Shown here one piece after another: positions 26,166-35,092 of a stretch of DNA of 35,092 nt. The stretch covers positions 1-35,092 of the forward strand of contig JAKAHP010000003.1 of NCBI GenBank assembly GCA_021825505.1, in the 5' to 3' direction. The number at the start of each line of letters is the position of its first letter. Position 1 is the stretch's first letter. Below the pieces are notes generated by a model, which saw nothing but the letters and a program-made list of their open reading frames with translations, was not told the origin of the DNA and ran no database searches. The translations under genes and the position numbers were made by a program. Source of the stretch: Pseudomonadota bacterium. Lineage in GTDB: Bacteria; Pseudomonadota; Gammaproteobacteria; Burkholderiales; Burkholderiaceae_C.

Positions 26166-27863
26166 ATGCGAATCCATCTCGACATCCGACGCAGTCTGCT
26201 GCTGCTGTCCGGCCTGTTCATCGTCAGCATGGGCGTGATCACGCTGCTCAACGTCGACCGCCTGCGCAGCGCGATCCTGAGCGAGCGCGAAGTCATGCTG
26301 CGCAACGCCACGCAGACCGCCCTGGGCACGGTCGAGCATTACGCGGCACAGGCCGAGGCCGGGCGCATGACGCAGGCCCAGGCGCAGGCGCAGGCGCTGG
26401 AGGCGGTCAAGACCATGCGCTACGGGCCCAGACACGACGGCTATTTCTGGGTCACCAACGACACCGACCCGGTGCCCGTGATGTTGATGCACCCGATGGT
26501 GCCGGCGCTGGACGGCAAGACCCCGGCCGGGCCCAAGTTCGACGATGCGACCGCGTATCGTCCCGGCCTGCACGCCGCGCGCGTGCGCACCGACGGCAGG
26601 ATGAACATCTTCACGGCGCAGAACCGTGCCGCCGCGGGGCCCGACGGCGGTGTGTTCGAGTACAGCTTCCCCAAGCCGAAGGCCGGCGGCGGCGTGACCG
26701 CGGAGGCGTTTCCGAAGGCCGCGTACGCGATCCGCTACGCGCCGTGGCACTGGGTGATCGGCACCGGCGTCTACATCGACGACGTCAGCGCGGCCGCCTG
26801 GCAGTACGTGCTGCGCTCGCTGCTGGCCTCGGCCGTGGCCGGGCTGATCCTGGTGGCGCTGGCCACCGTGCTGATGCGCCGCACCCAGCGCTCGATGGAC
26901 AGCGCGATCGGCGCCTTCGCGCGGCTCGAACAGGGCGATCTGACGGTGCGCATGGGGGCACGTGGTCACGATGAGTTCGCGCGCGTGATGACGTCGGCGC
27001 AATCGATGATCGATCGCTTCAACCGCGCGATCGGCAGCATCCGCGACGCCGCCGATCAGATCCAGTCCTCGTCGAGCCAGGTCTCGGCGACGTCGCAGAG
27101 CCTGTCGCAGGCCGCCTCCGAGCAGGCCGCGTCGGTCGAGGAGACCTCGGCCACGGTGGAGCAGGCGGCGGCGTCGATCAAGCAGAACGCGGCCAATGCC
27201 GGCGCGGCCGACGCGCTGGCGCAGCAGGTGCTGCAGCGCGCCAAGGACAGCCAGGGCGCCGTCGGCGAGACCGCCAGCGCGATGCAGCGCATCGCCGAGC
27301 GCGTCTCGGTGATCGACGACATCGCCTACCAGACCAATATGCTGGCGCTGAACGCGGCGATCGAGGCGGCGCGCGCCGGCGATCACGGCAAGGGCTTCGC
27401 GGTGGTTGCGGGCGAAGTGCGCAAGCTGGCCGAGAAGAGCCAGGCCGCGGCGCGCGAAATCGGCGAGCTGGCGACCTCGACGGTGCGGCATGCCGACGCG
27501 GCGCGCACCTTGCTGGCCGAGCTGGTCGACCTCAAGACGCGCAACTACGGGCTGGTGCAGGAGATCGCCGCGGTGAGCGAGGAGCAGTCGACCGGCATGC
27601 AACAGATCAACCAGGCGGTCGCCCAGCTCTCGACCGTCACCCAGCAGAACGCGTCGTCGTCCGAGCAGTTGGCTGCCACCGCCGAGGAAATGAGCGCGGA
27701 GGCGCAGGCACTGCAGCAGGCCGTGGCGCGCTTTCGCATCAACGCCGACGTCGATGCGGAAGCGGCAGCGCAGCGCACGCGGTCGACGCCGGTGCCGCCG
27801 TCCCGCCCCGCGGTGGCGCTGGCGCAACCCGCCGCCACGGGTGGAGAATTCGTGAAGTTCTGA
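26166..27863 (+). CDS. Methyl-accepting chemotaxis protein with single Cache domain
   Basis: A 565-residue transmembrane chemoreceptor. TM1 spans about residues 9-30. The extracytoplasmic domain has the single-Cache (sCache_2) pattern [25 protein letters not shown] and [15 protein letters not shown], which often binds small carboxylates. TM2 lies near 220-240, followed by HAMP and a signalling domain with [22 protein letters not shown] short AQAQAQA run (near residue 73) comes from a CAGGCG-type repeat in the Cache helix. The C-terminus GGEFVKF is not a standard CheR-binding pentapeptide. The start at 26166 (MRIHLDIRR) directly precedes TM1; the Shine-Dalgarno is weak. The HD-GYP gene follows after 51 bases, suggesting an operon that couples chemotaxis and c-di-GMP breakdown. 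Confidence 0.94.
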   Translation: MRIHLDIRRSLLLLSGLFIVSMGVITLLNVDRLRSAILSEREVMLRNATQTALGTVEHYAAQAEAGRMTQAQAQAQALEAVKTMRYGPRHDGYFWVTNDTDPVPVMLMHPMVPALDGKTPAGPKFDDATAYRPGLHAARVRTDGRMNIFTAQNRAAAGPDGGVFEYSFPKPKAGGGVTAEAFPKAAYAIRYAPWHWVIGTGVYIDDVSAAAWQYVLRSLLASAVAGLILVALATVLMRRTQRSMDSAIGAFARLEQGDLTVRMGARGHDEFARVMTSAQSMIDRFNRAIGSIRDAADQIQSSSSQVSATSQSLSQAASEQAASVEETSATVEQAAASIKQNAANAGAADALAQQVLQRAKDSQGAVGETASAMQRIAERVSVIDDIAYQTNMLALNAAIEAARAGDHGKGFAVVAGEVRKLAEKSQAAAREIGELATSTVRHADAARTLLAELVDLKTRNYGLVQEIAAVSEEQSTGMQQINQAVAQLSTVTQQNASSSEQLAATAEEMSAEAQALQQAVARFRINADVDAEAAAQRTRSTPVPPSRPAVALAQPAATGGEFVKF

Positions 27864-27914
27864 GCGCCCCCACAGGGCCGGGCTGCGGCGAGCGGTCGAC
27901 ACGGAGTGCACAAT

Positions 27915-29126
27915 ATGTTGAAGAAAATTCCGGTCGACGAACTCCGGATCGGAATGTTCATCCAGAAGCTTGGCGGCGGCTGGCTCGCTCATCCGTTCTG
28001 GCGCAGCTCCTTCCTGCTCGACAGCGCCGATGACCTGGCGCGCATTCGCGCCAGCGGCATCACCGAGGTCTGCATCGACACGGACAAGGGCTGCGACGTC
28101 GACGCCGCCACCGGCCCGGAGCAGGCACCGGCGCAGTGCACCGTCGAGCCGGGCGAACCGGCTGCAGCGGCCCGGCCGCGCGCGGCCCGCGTCGAATTGG
28201 CCGAGGAAATCGGCCAGGCGCGACGCCTGTACGAGCGCTCGCGCCCGCAAGTGCGCGCGATGTTCGGCGAAGCCCGGCTGGGACGCGCCATCGATGCCGA
28301 GCGCGCGCGTGCGCTGGTGCAGGACATCGCCGATTCGCTCGACCGCAACCCCTGGGCCATGATCAGCGTGGCGCGCCTCAAGACCGCCGACGAGTACACC
28401 TATATGCACTCGGTGGCGGTGTGCGCCCTGATGGTGGCGCTGGCGCGCCAGCTCGAGCTGAGCGAGGACGAGACGCGGCAGGCCGGAATCGCCGGCCTGC
28501 TGCACGACATCGGCAAGGCGCGCCTGCCCATGGACATCCTGAACAAGCCCGGTCGGCTCACCGAGGCCGAGTTCGCGGTGATCAAGACCCACCCCCGGCT
28601 CGGCTGGGAGTTGCTGCGCGAGCTCGGCGATGTCGGCGACATCGCGCTCGACGTCTGCCTGCACCACCATGAAAAGCTCGATGGAACCGGATACCCGGGC
28701 GGCGCCATCGACCAGGGCATCTCGGTGTACGCGCGCATGGGCGCGGTGTGCGACATCTACGACGCGGTGACCTCGAACCGGCCCTACAAGAAGGGCTGGG
28801 ATCCGGCGGCATCGCTGCGCAATATGAAGACCTGGACCCAGGGCCACCTGGACGAGCGCATCTTCGCCGCCTTCGTCAAGAGCGTGGGCATCTATCCGAT
28901 CGGCAGCCTGGTGCGCCTGGAGTCCGGCCTGCTCGGAGTGGTCGTCGAGCAGGCGGAACACTCGCTGCTGACGCCGCGCGTGCGCGCGTTCTATTCGGCG
29001 AAATCGCGCGGCTATGTGCAGCCGCGCTTCGTCGATCTCTCCAGCGCGGCCACGCAGGACCGCATCGTCGGGCCCGAGAACGCCGCCGACTGGGGCATCA
29101 CGAACGTCGACGAATACTGGCAGTGA
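27915..29126 (+). CDS. HD-GYP c-di-GMP phosphodiesterase with N-terminal DUF3391
   Basis: A 403-residue cytoplasmic phosphodiesterase that hydrolyses c-di-GMP, usually to GMP or pGpG. The first 110 residues, beginning MLKKIPVDELRIGMFIQKL, match DUF3391, a common partner of HD-GYP. The catalytic region has YMHSVAVCAL, LLHDIGKARLP (the HD pair), IKTHPRLG and HHHEKLDGTGYPGG (the GYP loop), all intact. ATG 27915 is preferred over GTG 27906, since GGAG (27903-27906) lies 8 bases before it and overlaps the GTG. It follows the Cache chemoreceptor closely and is convergent with another chemoreceptor. Confidence 0.96.
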   Translation: MLKKIPVDELRIGMFIQKLGGGWLAHPFWRSSFLLDSADDLARIRASGITEVCIDTDKGCDVDAATGPEQAPAQCTVEPGEPAAAARPRAARVELAEEIGQARRLYERSRPQVRAMFGEARLGRAIDAERARALVQDIADSLDRNPWAMISVARLKTADEYTYMHSVAVCALMVALARQLELSEDETRQAGIAGLLHDIGKARLPMDILNKPGRLTEAEFAVIKTHPRLGWELLRELGDVGDIALDVCLHHHEKLDGTGYPGGAIDQGISVYARMGAVCDIYDAVTSNRPYKKGWDPAASLRNMKTWTQGHLDERIFAAFVKSVGIYPIGSLVRLESGLLGVVVEQAEHSLLTPRVRAFYSAKSRGYVQPRFVDLSSAATQDRIVGPENAADWGITNVDEYWQ

Positions 29127-29131
29127 CGCCG

Positions 29132-29148
29132 GCCGCGCCAGGCGCGGC
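29132..29148. terminator. Hairpin between convergent HD-GYP and chemoreceptor genes
   Basis: GCCGCG (29132-29137) pairs perfectly with CGCGGC (29143-29148) around a CCAGG loop. It fills most of the 28-base gap between the two stop codons. No T-tract follows on either strand, but the position fits a bidirectional transcript end. Confidence 0.4.
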
Positions 29149-29154
29149 TCGACC

Positions 29155-30795
29155 TCAGACGTGCTCGAAGCCGATGCGGAAATTGCCCCAGAGACGCTGG
29201 CCGAGATAGATCGGGGCGTCGACTTCGTGCACGATCTCGCCGGTGTCGCGAGCGTAGACCTGGCACAGCAGCGGCTTGGTGTTGCGTGCCGCGCCGAGGC
29301 CGGCAGGGTCGCCGAAGATGCGCTTGACGCGGCTGCGTGAAATGTCCTGCGCGTCGTTCCCGGTCAGCGGCTGGTCGAACTTCGAGTTGTGCGTTGCCGC
29401 GTAGCCGTTGCGGTCGGTAGCCAGCGCGAAGCGAAAGTCCGGCGAACGCGCCAGCACTTCGTCGTACAACGGCTGCATGTGCTCGGCGAACAGCTGCGTG
29501 TGCTGAGCTTCGAACCGCATCGATCCGGCCACGACGCCGAGCTTGCGGTATTGCTCGTCGAACAGCGCGTCCATGCTGGTCTGGCCCGACTCGATCAAGC
29601 CGAGCATGCGCTGCCGCACCCGGTTCGCGCCGTCGATCGCGGCGGCGCTGGCCGCGGTCAGCGGCGACGCGCCATCCAGCTTGTCGAGCACGCCGCGTTC
29701 GTCGCGCTGGCGCTGCTGCGCGGCAATCGCGTCGGCGGCAATGCGAAAACGCCCGAGCGCACGCCCCAGGGCGTCGGTGTAGCTGCGGATCGACTCGGCC
29801 GCCACGGTCAGTTCCTCCGACGCCGCCGCGCTGCGCTGGGTCGCGCCGCTGATGTCGTGGATCACCGACGTGATGCGGCCGATGCCGCTGGCCTGTTCGC
29901 CGTTGGCGGCGTTGATTTCGCCGAGCAGGTCCGAGGTGCGTTGCACAGCGGGAACGATCGCGGCGATGCGCTCGCCGGCGGCTTGCGCCCGTTCCAGCGA
30001 TCCGGCGGCGAGGCCACCGATTTCACGTGCCGCCACTTGCGAGCGCTCGGCGAGCTTGCGTACTTCCGCCGCGACGACGCCGAAGCCGCGCCCTTGCTCC
30101 CCGGCGCGCCCGGCCTCGATCGCGGCATTGAGCGCGAGCATATGCGTCTGCTCGGCGATGTCGCTGATCACCGAGATGCGCTCGGCGATCGTGCGCATGT
30201 GCGCCAGCGTATCGTCGACCGACGCGCCACCCTGTTCGGCGCGCGCCGCGGCGTCGGCCGCCAGCGTCGCGGTCTGCTGCGTGTTCTGCGCGGTATCGCG
30301 GATGGTCGCTTCGAACTCCTGCAGCGTGGTCGACGTTTCGACCACCGAACGCGTCTGCTCGATGGCGCCGCGCGACAGCGCCTGCGATGCGTCGAGGATT
30401 TCCTGGGCGATGCGGCGCAGGTCGTCGTGCGCGACATGGACCTCGGCCATCGATTCGGTGACGCGGCCGGTCAGCGCATGCACCGCACCCAGCACGCCGC
30501 GCGGCGCCGCCCCCGTCGCTGCCTGCACGGTCAGGTCGCCGCTGGCGATCGCCCGCGTCTGGCGCAGCAGTTCGGCCGGTTCGGCGCCGAGTGTGCCGAC
30601 GATCAGGGCCCGGACATACCCGCCGGCCAGCGCCGCGGCGAGCAACGCCGCCAGCGCGTAGCCGGCGCAGACCCACGCCGACTGCGCGAGCCCGGCATGT
30701 GCGGCGACGGCGAACGCCACCGCCATCACGGCCGGTACGCCACAGGCGCCAGCCAGGCGCCACCGCAGGCGGTGCGCGCCCTCGGGCTTGATCAT
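29155..30795 (-). CDS. Chemoreceptor with N-terminal membrane anchor and C-terminal sensor domain
   Basis: A 546-residue methyl-accepting protein of unusual order. Two close hydrophobic segments (about residues 15-65) leave almost no periplasmic loop. A HAMP-like IASGDLTV region and a signalling domain follow, whose tip reads [22 protein letters not shown]. About 200 residues then follow, ending in a Cache/PAS-like module with [32 protein letters not shown] and [19 protein letters not shown]. This C-terminal module is seen in other bacterial chemoreceptors and presumably senses a cytoplasmic signal. The ligand is unknown. The start ATG 30795 has GGAG about 9 bases upstream; upstream in-frame sequence is non-coding leader. 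Confidence 0.92.
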   Translation of the reverse strand: MIKPEGAHRLRWRLAGACGVPAVMAVAFAVAAHAGLAQSAWVCAGYALAALLAAALAGGYVRALIVGTLGAEPAELLRQTRAIASGDLTVQAATGAAPRGVLGAVHALTGRVTESMAEVHVAHDDLRRIAQEILDASQALSRGAIEQTRSVVETSTTLQEFEATIRDTAQNTQQTATLAADAAARAEQGGASVDDTLAHMRTIAERISVISDIAEQTHMLALNAAIEAGRAGEQGRGFGVVAAEVRKLAERSQVAAREIGGLAAGSLERAQAAGERIAAIVPAVQRTSDLLGEINAANGEQASGIGRITSVIHDISGATQRSAAASEELTVAAESIRSYTDALGRALGRFRIAADAIAAQQRQRDERGVLDKLDGASPLTAASAAAIDGANRVRQRMLGLIESGQTSMDALFDEQYRKLGVVAGSMRFEAQHTQLFAEHMQPLYDEVLARSPDFRFALATDRNGYAATHNSKFDQPLTGNDAQDISRSRVKRIFGDPAGLGAARNTKPLLCQVYARDTGEIVHEVDAPIYLGQRLWGNFRIGFEHV

Positions 30796-30965
30796 GCGTG
30801 TGTCTCCAGGTCTTCTAGTTCCGCGCGCGTCATCGCCGCGTGCGTTCGCCTTGATGCCAGGATCGGGCGAATTTCGAACGGGCATTCTGAAAGATCGGCC
30901 TGACAACACACTGTCGGTGCATGGAGCGCCGGGCCTTGACGCTGCGTCCGTCTGACCGTCGACCG

Positions 30966-33900
30966 TCAGAGGCCTCGTTGCTCCGCGAGCTGCGCTTCGA
31001 ATTCGGCCAGCGCCATCGGTCGGCCAAAGCGGAAACCCTGAAACCCGTCGCAACCATGTTCCATCAGAAAGGCCCACTGCGCATCCGTTTCCACGCCTTC
31101 GGCGACCACGTTCAATCCGAGGCCCCGGCCCATTGCGATGATCGTCTGCGCCACCATGGCGTCCTGGGGATCCTGCGGCAGGTCGTCGACGAACGATTTG
31201 TCGATCTTGAGTTGATCGAGCGGCAGGCGAGTGAGGTAGGACAGGGACGAGCTTCCGGTCCCGAAGTCGTCAAGGGAGAAGGAAATGCCGCGGGCCTTCA
31301 GCGCCCGCATCTTGCCGAAGGCGCCGTCGATGTTGTCCAGCACCGTGCTTTCGGTAAGCTCGATCTTCAGGCGTGACGGATCGGCGGCAGCCGCCTGCAG
31401 CGATGCCTCGACCCTGTCGACGAAATCAGCCTGGGCGAATTGGCGCGCACTGGCGTTGACCGCCAGCACGAGCTGCCTGGTGAGCCCGGATGCGGACCAG
31501 GCAGCAATTTGTGCGCAGGCCGCGTCCAGAACCCACTGGCCGAGTGCGACGATGATGCCGGTTTCTTCGGCCAGGCCGATGAATTCACCCGGCAGCAGCA
31601 GCCCGCGTGTCGGATGGTTCCAGCGCACCAAGGCCTCTGCCCCAATGGGCATTCCGGCGCGGTCGACCTGGGGTTGGAAGTGCAGGACGAACTGCGCCTT
31701 GGCCAGCGCCACGCGCATCTCCGATTCGAGCGAGGTTCGCTTGGCCAGCTCGACTTCCATGTTCTGCTCAAAGAAGCGCAGTGCGTTGCGCCCATCCTGC
31801 TTGGCTCGATACATGGCCAGGTCGGCGTGCATCAGGATGCTCTTGACCGAGTCGGTGCCACCGCGGAACACCGTCGCGCCGATGCTCACGCTTGTATAGA
31901 ACGACTGTTCGGCGAGGTCGAATCCCTCGGTCATGCTGGTGCGGATTTTTTCGGCGATGTTTCCGGCCTGTACTCCCGCGACGCCGGGGTCATCGCCCAA
32001 CCTCTCCAGAACGATGACGAACTCATCCCCGCCAAAACGTGCCACGGTGTCTTCCTCGCGCACGTTGAGGCGCATCCGCTGCGCGACGCCGACCAGAAGT
32101 TGATCACCCGCATGGTGGCCCATGGTGTCGTTGACGCGCTTGAAGTTGTCCAGGTCGACGAAAAGGATCGCGCAGTATTCCTGATTGCGCACGCTGCGCG
32201 ATAGCGCAAGCTCCAGGCGGTCGTACAGCAAGGTGCGATTGGGGAGATCGGTCAGGGCGTCGAAATACGCCAGTCGCTCGGCTCTCGATTCGGCGTCGCG
32301 CTGCCCCGTGATGTCCGCAAAGGAGCCCACGTAGTGCGTGACCTTGCCCGCGGGGTCGGTGACCGCTGAAATCGTCAGCCGCTCGGCGTAAAAGTCCCCG
32401 CCCTTGCGCCGATTCACCAGCTCTCCCTGCCAGAAGCCGTTGCGAGCGATGTCTGCCCACATCTGCTCGTAGTAGGCAGCGTCCTGCCGCCCGGAGTGCA
32501 AGAGCGCGGGGGTCTTGCCGATGGCCTCGTCCGCGTCATAGCCGGTGATGCGCGTGAAGGCCTGATTGACGCGCTGGATGATCCCCGCCGCATCGGTCAC
32601 CATGATGCCATCCTGTGCCTGGAACGCCGTCGCCGCGATTCGCAAGTCCTCTTCCGCCTTGAGGCGCTCACTGACATCCAGGCCTATGCCCAGCACCGCG
32701 GGCCTGCCGTGGTAAGCAAACGCGCTGCTGAAGACTTCGAACTGGAACGGCGTACCGTCCTTGCGCAGGGCAGTGAACATGTGATGCGAGCTCTCGGCTT
32801 CGCCGCTCAGGCGGTGCTCGATGCGGGCACGCATGTGCTCACGGTCCGGCTCGCTGACCAGCGCTTCGGCCTTGACCCGATCCACGATTTCCGCAGGCGT
32901 GGCAAAACCGTGCATCGCGGCAAATCCAGGGTTGACGTAGCGGAAGAGCCCGTCCTGGATGATGTAGATGGCCACGATCGATTGCTCGACCAAGGCACGA
33001 AAGCGCGCTTCGCTCTCGCGCAGCGTGGCCTGCGCCTGTACCCGTTCCGTGATGTCCTGGATCGTTCCGTGCATGCCGATCGGCTCGCCCGAGGCATCGA
33101 GCGTCAAGCGGCCAAGCCCGTGAACCCAGCGCCGGGCGCCGTCGCTCGGCCGCACGATCCGGTACTCCCGATCGAATGGCCGCTTCGCGCGGATGACGTC
33201 GTGCATGAAATACGACGCCATGGCTTCCCGATCCTCGGGGGCTACCAGCGACACCCAGCCCGCGACCGAGCGGTCATCGCTTGCGGCAATCCCGAGCAGC
33301 CTGTCGAGCACCGCGGAGCTCTGCCAGAGGCCCGCTCTGATATCCAGGGTATAGCTGCCGACCCCCGCGATCTCCTGCGACTCCTGGAGTGCGTCCAGCG
33401 CCTGGGCCACCTGTCGCTGCGCGACCCGACGTTCGGTGATGTCACGCGAGGAATTGAACAGAAGGCGCCGGCCGAGGATGTCCATGGGTCGTCCGGAAAT
33501 CTCGACGGGGAATTCGCTTCCGTCCTTGCGTCGGTGGCGCGTCTCGAACTGGTTTCGCGACGCGGACGCAAACTGCTTCACCACGGCGGCGTCGAGCTGT
33601 GCCGCCGACAGGCCCGCATCCCAGAACGACGCGTGCTTGCCGAGCAGTTCGTCTCTTGGGTATCCGAGCATGGCGCAGAACTCGTCGCTGACGAACACGA
33701 GCCTGGCGTCGGCATCGAGCACGTGAAGCCCATCGCTGGCATACCTGAGCAGACTCTGCGCTTCTTCGCCGGCTCGGTCCGACCTGCTGATCTGTCGCCA
33801 CAGCCGCCAGGCACCGAGCGTACTCAACCCGACAAACGAAAGCAGGAAGCCCAGTACCCAGGCGACTTCGCGGCGCCAGGGCGCCAGGTAGTCCGATTGC

Positions 33901-34757
33901 GCGCGACCGACGATCAGGCTGAAAGGAACGCCAGACAGACGCCGGTAGGTCTCGATGCGCGCAATGCCGTCCCCCGTTCCCGCGGTGAAATAGGTGAGCG
34001 CAGGTCGCCCGGACGCGATGGCCTCGTGCAGTTGGCGCGAGAACTGGCGCTTGCCCGATTGCTCGTTCGCATTGCTCGACGGCGGCACGCGTGTGATGAG
34101 TGCGTCGGTCGCATCGCGCAGCATCACGACGCCCTGGGGTCCGACCGCTGCCTGTCGAAGCAGTGCCGTGAAATGGCTGACCGGAACCGCCACCGAGACG
34201 ACTCCGGCGAAATTACCCCGCGCGTCGGTGTAGCGGCGCACGAAGGCGATGATGGGGCGATGCGACATCCTGCCCAGGATCGGATTGGTCACCCAGGGGC
34301 CGTGCTGCGCCCCGTTGCGCAAGGCGCGAAAAAAGGCCCGATCCGCCCAGCTGACCTCGGTTGCGGAATCCACCCCCGGTCCCAGGACAACGCGGCCCGT
34401 CGCGTTGGTCGCCCGTATCGTGCAACCGGGGATCAAGCGCAAGCGCTGGCGCGCGAGAAGTGCGTTATCGCGACCGGGCTCGAGCGATTTGCCGCTGCGC
34501 AAGGCACGTTCGAGCTCGTCCGCGGTGAACTGCAGCGTCAGGTCGATGCGCCCAACTTCGCTGGCCATGCTCTGCTGCAGGATCCGGGCAATGGCCTGCG
34601 TCGACGCCGCGGCATTGGCCTCGTGGGTCTCGCGGCTGTGCACCAGGAAATAGGTCGCCGCGAGGACCGCAGCGATGTTCATCGCCACGGCTCCGCCAAA
34701 CAAGGTCAGAGCGACACGCTGGGGATGACGGAACAGATTCAAGTCAAATCTGGCCAT
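30966..34757 (-). CDS. Cache-PAS(x4)-GGDEF-EAL c-di-GMP enzyme
   Basis: A 1263-residue membrane protein from ATG 34757. TM1 (about 14-35), a double-Cache extracytoplasmic domain (about 40-290) and TM2 (about 300-322) are followed by four PAS/PAC repeats. GGDEF lies near residue 908 with I-site REED, then EAL near 1041 (AEALVRW). [26 protein letters not shown] and AEGVET are present, so both halves look active. The usual GTGYSS reads GTGSSS. The frame stays open to an ATG at 34868, but those 37 extra residues overlap the end of tnpB and look like insertion-element sequence, so 34757, just before TM1, is preferred. Base composition appears less GC-extreme than its neighbours, hinting at separate ancestry. 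Confidence 0.93.
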   Translation of the reverse strand: MARFDLNLFRHPQRVALTLFGGAVAMNIAAVLAATYFLVHSRETHEANAAASTQAIARILQQSMASEVGRIDLTLQFTADELERALRSGKSLEPGRDNALLARQRLRLIPGCTIRATNATGRVVLGPGVDSATEVSWADRAFFRALRNGAQHGPWVTNPILGRMSHRPIIAFVRRYTDARGNFAGVVSVAVPVSHFTALLRQAAVGPQGVVMLRDATDALITRVPPSSNANEQSGKRQFSRQLHEAIASGRPALTYFTAGTGDGIARIETYRRLSGVPFSLIVGRAQSDYLAPWRREVAWVLGFLLSFVGLSTLGAWRLWRQISRSDRAGEEAQSLLRYASDGLHVLDADARLVFVSDEFCAMLGYPRDELLGKHASFWDAGLSAAQLDAAVVKQFASASRNQFETRHRRKDGSEFPVEISGRPMDILGRRLLFNSSRDITERRVAQRQVAQALDALQESQEIAGVGSYTLDIRAGLWQSSAVLDRLLGIAASDDRSVAGWVSLVAPEDREAMASYFMHDVIRAKRPFDREYRIVRPSDGARRWVHGLGRLTLDASGEPIGMHGTIQDITERVQAQATLRESEARFRALVEQSIVAIYIIQDGLFRYVNPGFAAMHGFATPAEIVDRVKAEALVSEPDREHMRARIEHRLSGEAESSHHMFTALRKDGTPFQFEVFSSAFAYHGRPAVLGIGLDVSERLKAEEDLRIAATAFQAQDGIMVTDAAGIIQRVNQAFTRITGYDADEAIGKTPALLHSGRQDAAYYEQMWADIARNGFWQGELVNRRKGGDFYAERLTISAVTDPAGKVTHYVGSFADITGQRDAESRAERLAYFDALTDLPNRTLLYDRLELALSRSVRNQEYCAILFVDLDNFKRVNDTMGHHAGDQLLVGVAQRMRLNVREEDTVARFGGDEFVIVLERLGDDPGVAGVQAGNIAEKIRTSMTEGFDLAEQSFYTSVSIGATVFRGGTDSVKSILMHADLAMYRAKQDGRNALRFFEQNMEVELAKRTSLESEMRVALAKAQFVLHFQPQVDRAGMPIGAEALVRWNHPTRGLLLPGEFIGLAEETGIIVALGQWVLDAACAQIAAWSASGLTRQLVLAVNASARQFAQADFVDRVEASLQAAAADPSRLKIELTESTVLDNIDGAFGKMRALKARGISFSLDDFGTGSSSLSYLTRLPLDQLKIDKSFVDDLPQDPQDAMVAQTIIAMGRGLGLNVVAEGVETDAQWAFLMEHGCDGFQGFRFGRPMALAEFEAQLAEQRGL

Positions 34758-34816
34758 ATCGTGCCAACAGGTGAACGATGGTGCCGAATCGATCTGACGC
34801 AGATCGACGCGGGAAT

Positions 34817-34874
34817 GCATGATCGCATCGTACCGTTCCGTCAGACTTGCTCGATCATGCGCGAACATGATCGA
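34817..34874 (-). repeat. Three-part alternative hairpin at the tnpB 3' end
   Basis: TCGATCATG (34851-34859) pairs with CATGATCGA (34866-34874) around CGCGAA. The same segment, as CGATCATGC (34852-34860), can instead pair with GCATGATCG (34817-34825). The two structures exclude each other. The first covers the tnpB stop codon (34855-34857) and the ATG at 34866-34868. A further pair, TCTGACG (34793-34799) and CGTCAGA (34839-34845), encloses part of the region. Together they resemble the subterminal palindromes of IS200/IS605 right ends and could form the scaffold of a TnpB-associated omega RNA. Confidence 0.45.
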
Positions 34875-35092
34875 AGCTGACTTCCTGCTTCCATGAGGAC
34901 GGTTTCACGCGCACCTTGCGGCGCGCGTCAGAGCCTTCCTCTCCACAGGCTGAAACCGCAGAACTTGCGGCCAGATTCATGAGGTTCACAGCGGCGTTGA
35001 CGTCGCGGTCGTGATGCGCGCCGCAGGCCGGGCAGTCCCAGGCGCGCACCGACAGCGGCAGCACGTCCAGCACATGACCGCAAGCCGAGCAC
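34855..35092 (-). mobile_element. tnpB: 3' end of IS200/IS605-type tnpB (RNA-guided nuclease TnpB), partial
   Basis: Only the last 79 codons are in the window; the gene enters from the right edge. The reading contains the zinc-finger CSACG...CPACG and then HHDRDVNAAVNLMN, which carries the final RuvC-type catalytic Asp of TnpB/OrfB proteins. It ends in a KPSSWKQEVS tail and a TGA at 34855-34857. TnpB proteins are RNA-guided DNA nucleases whose guide RNA usually derives from the 3' end of tnpB and the element's right end. No tnpA or left end is visible. The stop overlaps the long reading of the downstream GGDEF-EAL gene by 14 bases. Confidence 0.9.

Noticed and set aside
26371-26400. CAGGCG-type tandem repeat as a phase-variable tract
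   Set aside because: Only a few imperfect six-base units in frame within a helix; length change would not shift the frame.
25986-28961. A 991-codon open frame on the minus strand
   Set aside because: It runs antisense across the chemoreceptor and HD-GYP genes and shows no family features.
30951-30970. TCTGAC...GTCAGA inverted repeat near the stop of the Cache-PAS-GGDEF-EAL gene as a terminator
   Set aside because: Six-base arms with an unpaired centre and no T-tract; too weak to support.

Overview
The window is GC-rich, densely coding DNA with a strong G/C third-position bias. It suggests a member of the Pseudomonadota (beta- or gammaproteobacterial type) that can fix CO2: it carries a form II RuBisCO (cbbM) and a beta-class carbonic anhydrase, plus motility and chemotaxis receptors. 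I cannot name the genus from sequence alone; a sulfur- or iron-oxidising autotroph is an inference.

Layout. 1-2665 (minus, runs off the left edge): membrane GGDEF-globin-GAF-EAL protein. 2831-7744 (plus): a very large MASE1/GAF/PAS/GGDEF/globin/GAF/EAL protein. 7766-9601 (minus): a small unknown gene and cbbM. 9790-10356 (plus): an exported HNH-like protein. 10372-11952 (minus): a phosphotransferase-kinase fusion. 12105-18349 (plus): a hemerythrin-GAF-GGDEF protein followed by a third GGDEF-globin-GAF-EAL protein. 18463-19107 (plus): carbonic anhydrase. 19181-20374 (minus): membrane diguanylate cyclase. 20655-22178 (plus): Aer-like aerotaxis receptor. 22197-24324: a LysR regulator divergent from an F420-type NADP oxidoreductase and a DoxX protein. 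24374-25168 (plus): BtuF-like binding protein. 25204-25893 (minus): haloacid dehalogenase. 26166-29126 (plus): Cache chemoreceptor and HD-GYP phosphodiesterase. 29155-30795 (minus): chemoreceptor with a C-terminal sensor. 30966-34757 (minus): Cache/PAS/GGDEF/EAL protein. 34855-35092 (minus): the 3' end of a TnpB gene of an IS200/IS605-type element.

How it fits together. Six GGDEF, four EAL and one HD-GYP protein plus three chemoreceptors sit in 35 kb, so this is a c-di-GMP/motility signalling cluster. Several input domains belong to oxygen or redox-sensing families: three globin-like domains, one hemerythrin and one Aer-type PAS. Form II RuBisCO works best at low O2 and high CO2, and a carbonic anhydrase lies nearby. 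A reasonable inference is that the cell uses these proteins to choose between swimming and attachment according to O2/CO2 gradients. The most unusual elements are the internal globin placed between GGDEF and EAL in three paralogues, the Cys/His tail after EAL in two of them, a membrane input domain shared by three cyclases, and alternative hairpins at the TnpB/GGDEF-EAL junction.

No rRNA, tRNA or CRISPR array was seen. No gap between genes exceeds 300 bases; the larger ones (2666-2830, 9602-9789, 20375-20654, 25894-26165, 30796-30965) are described where they hold recognisable sites.
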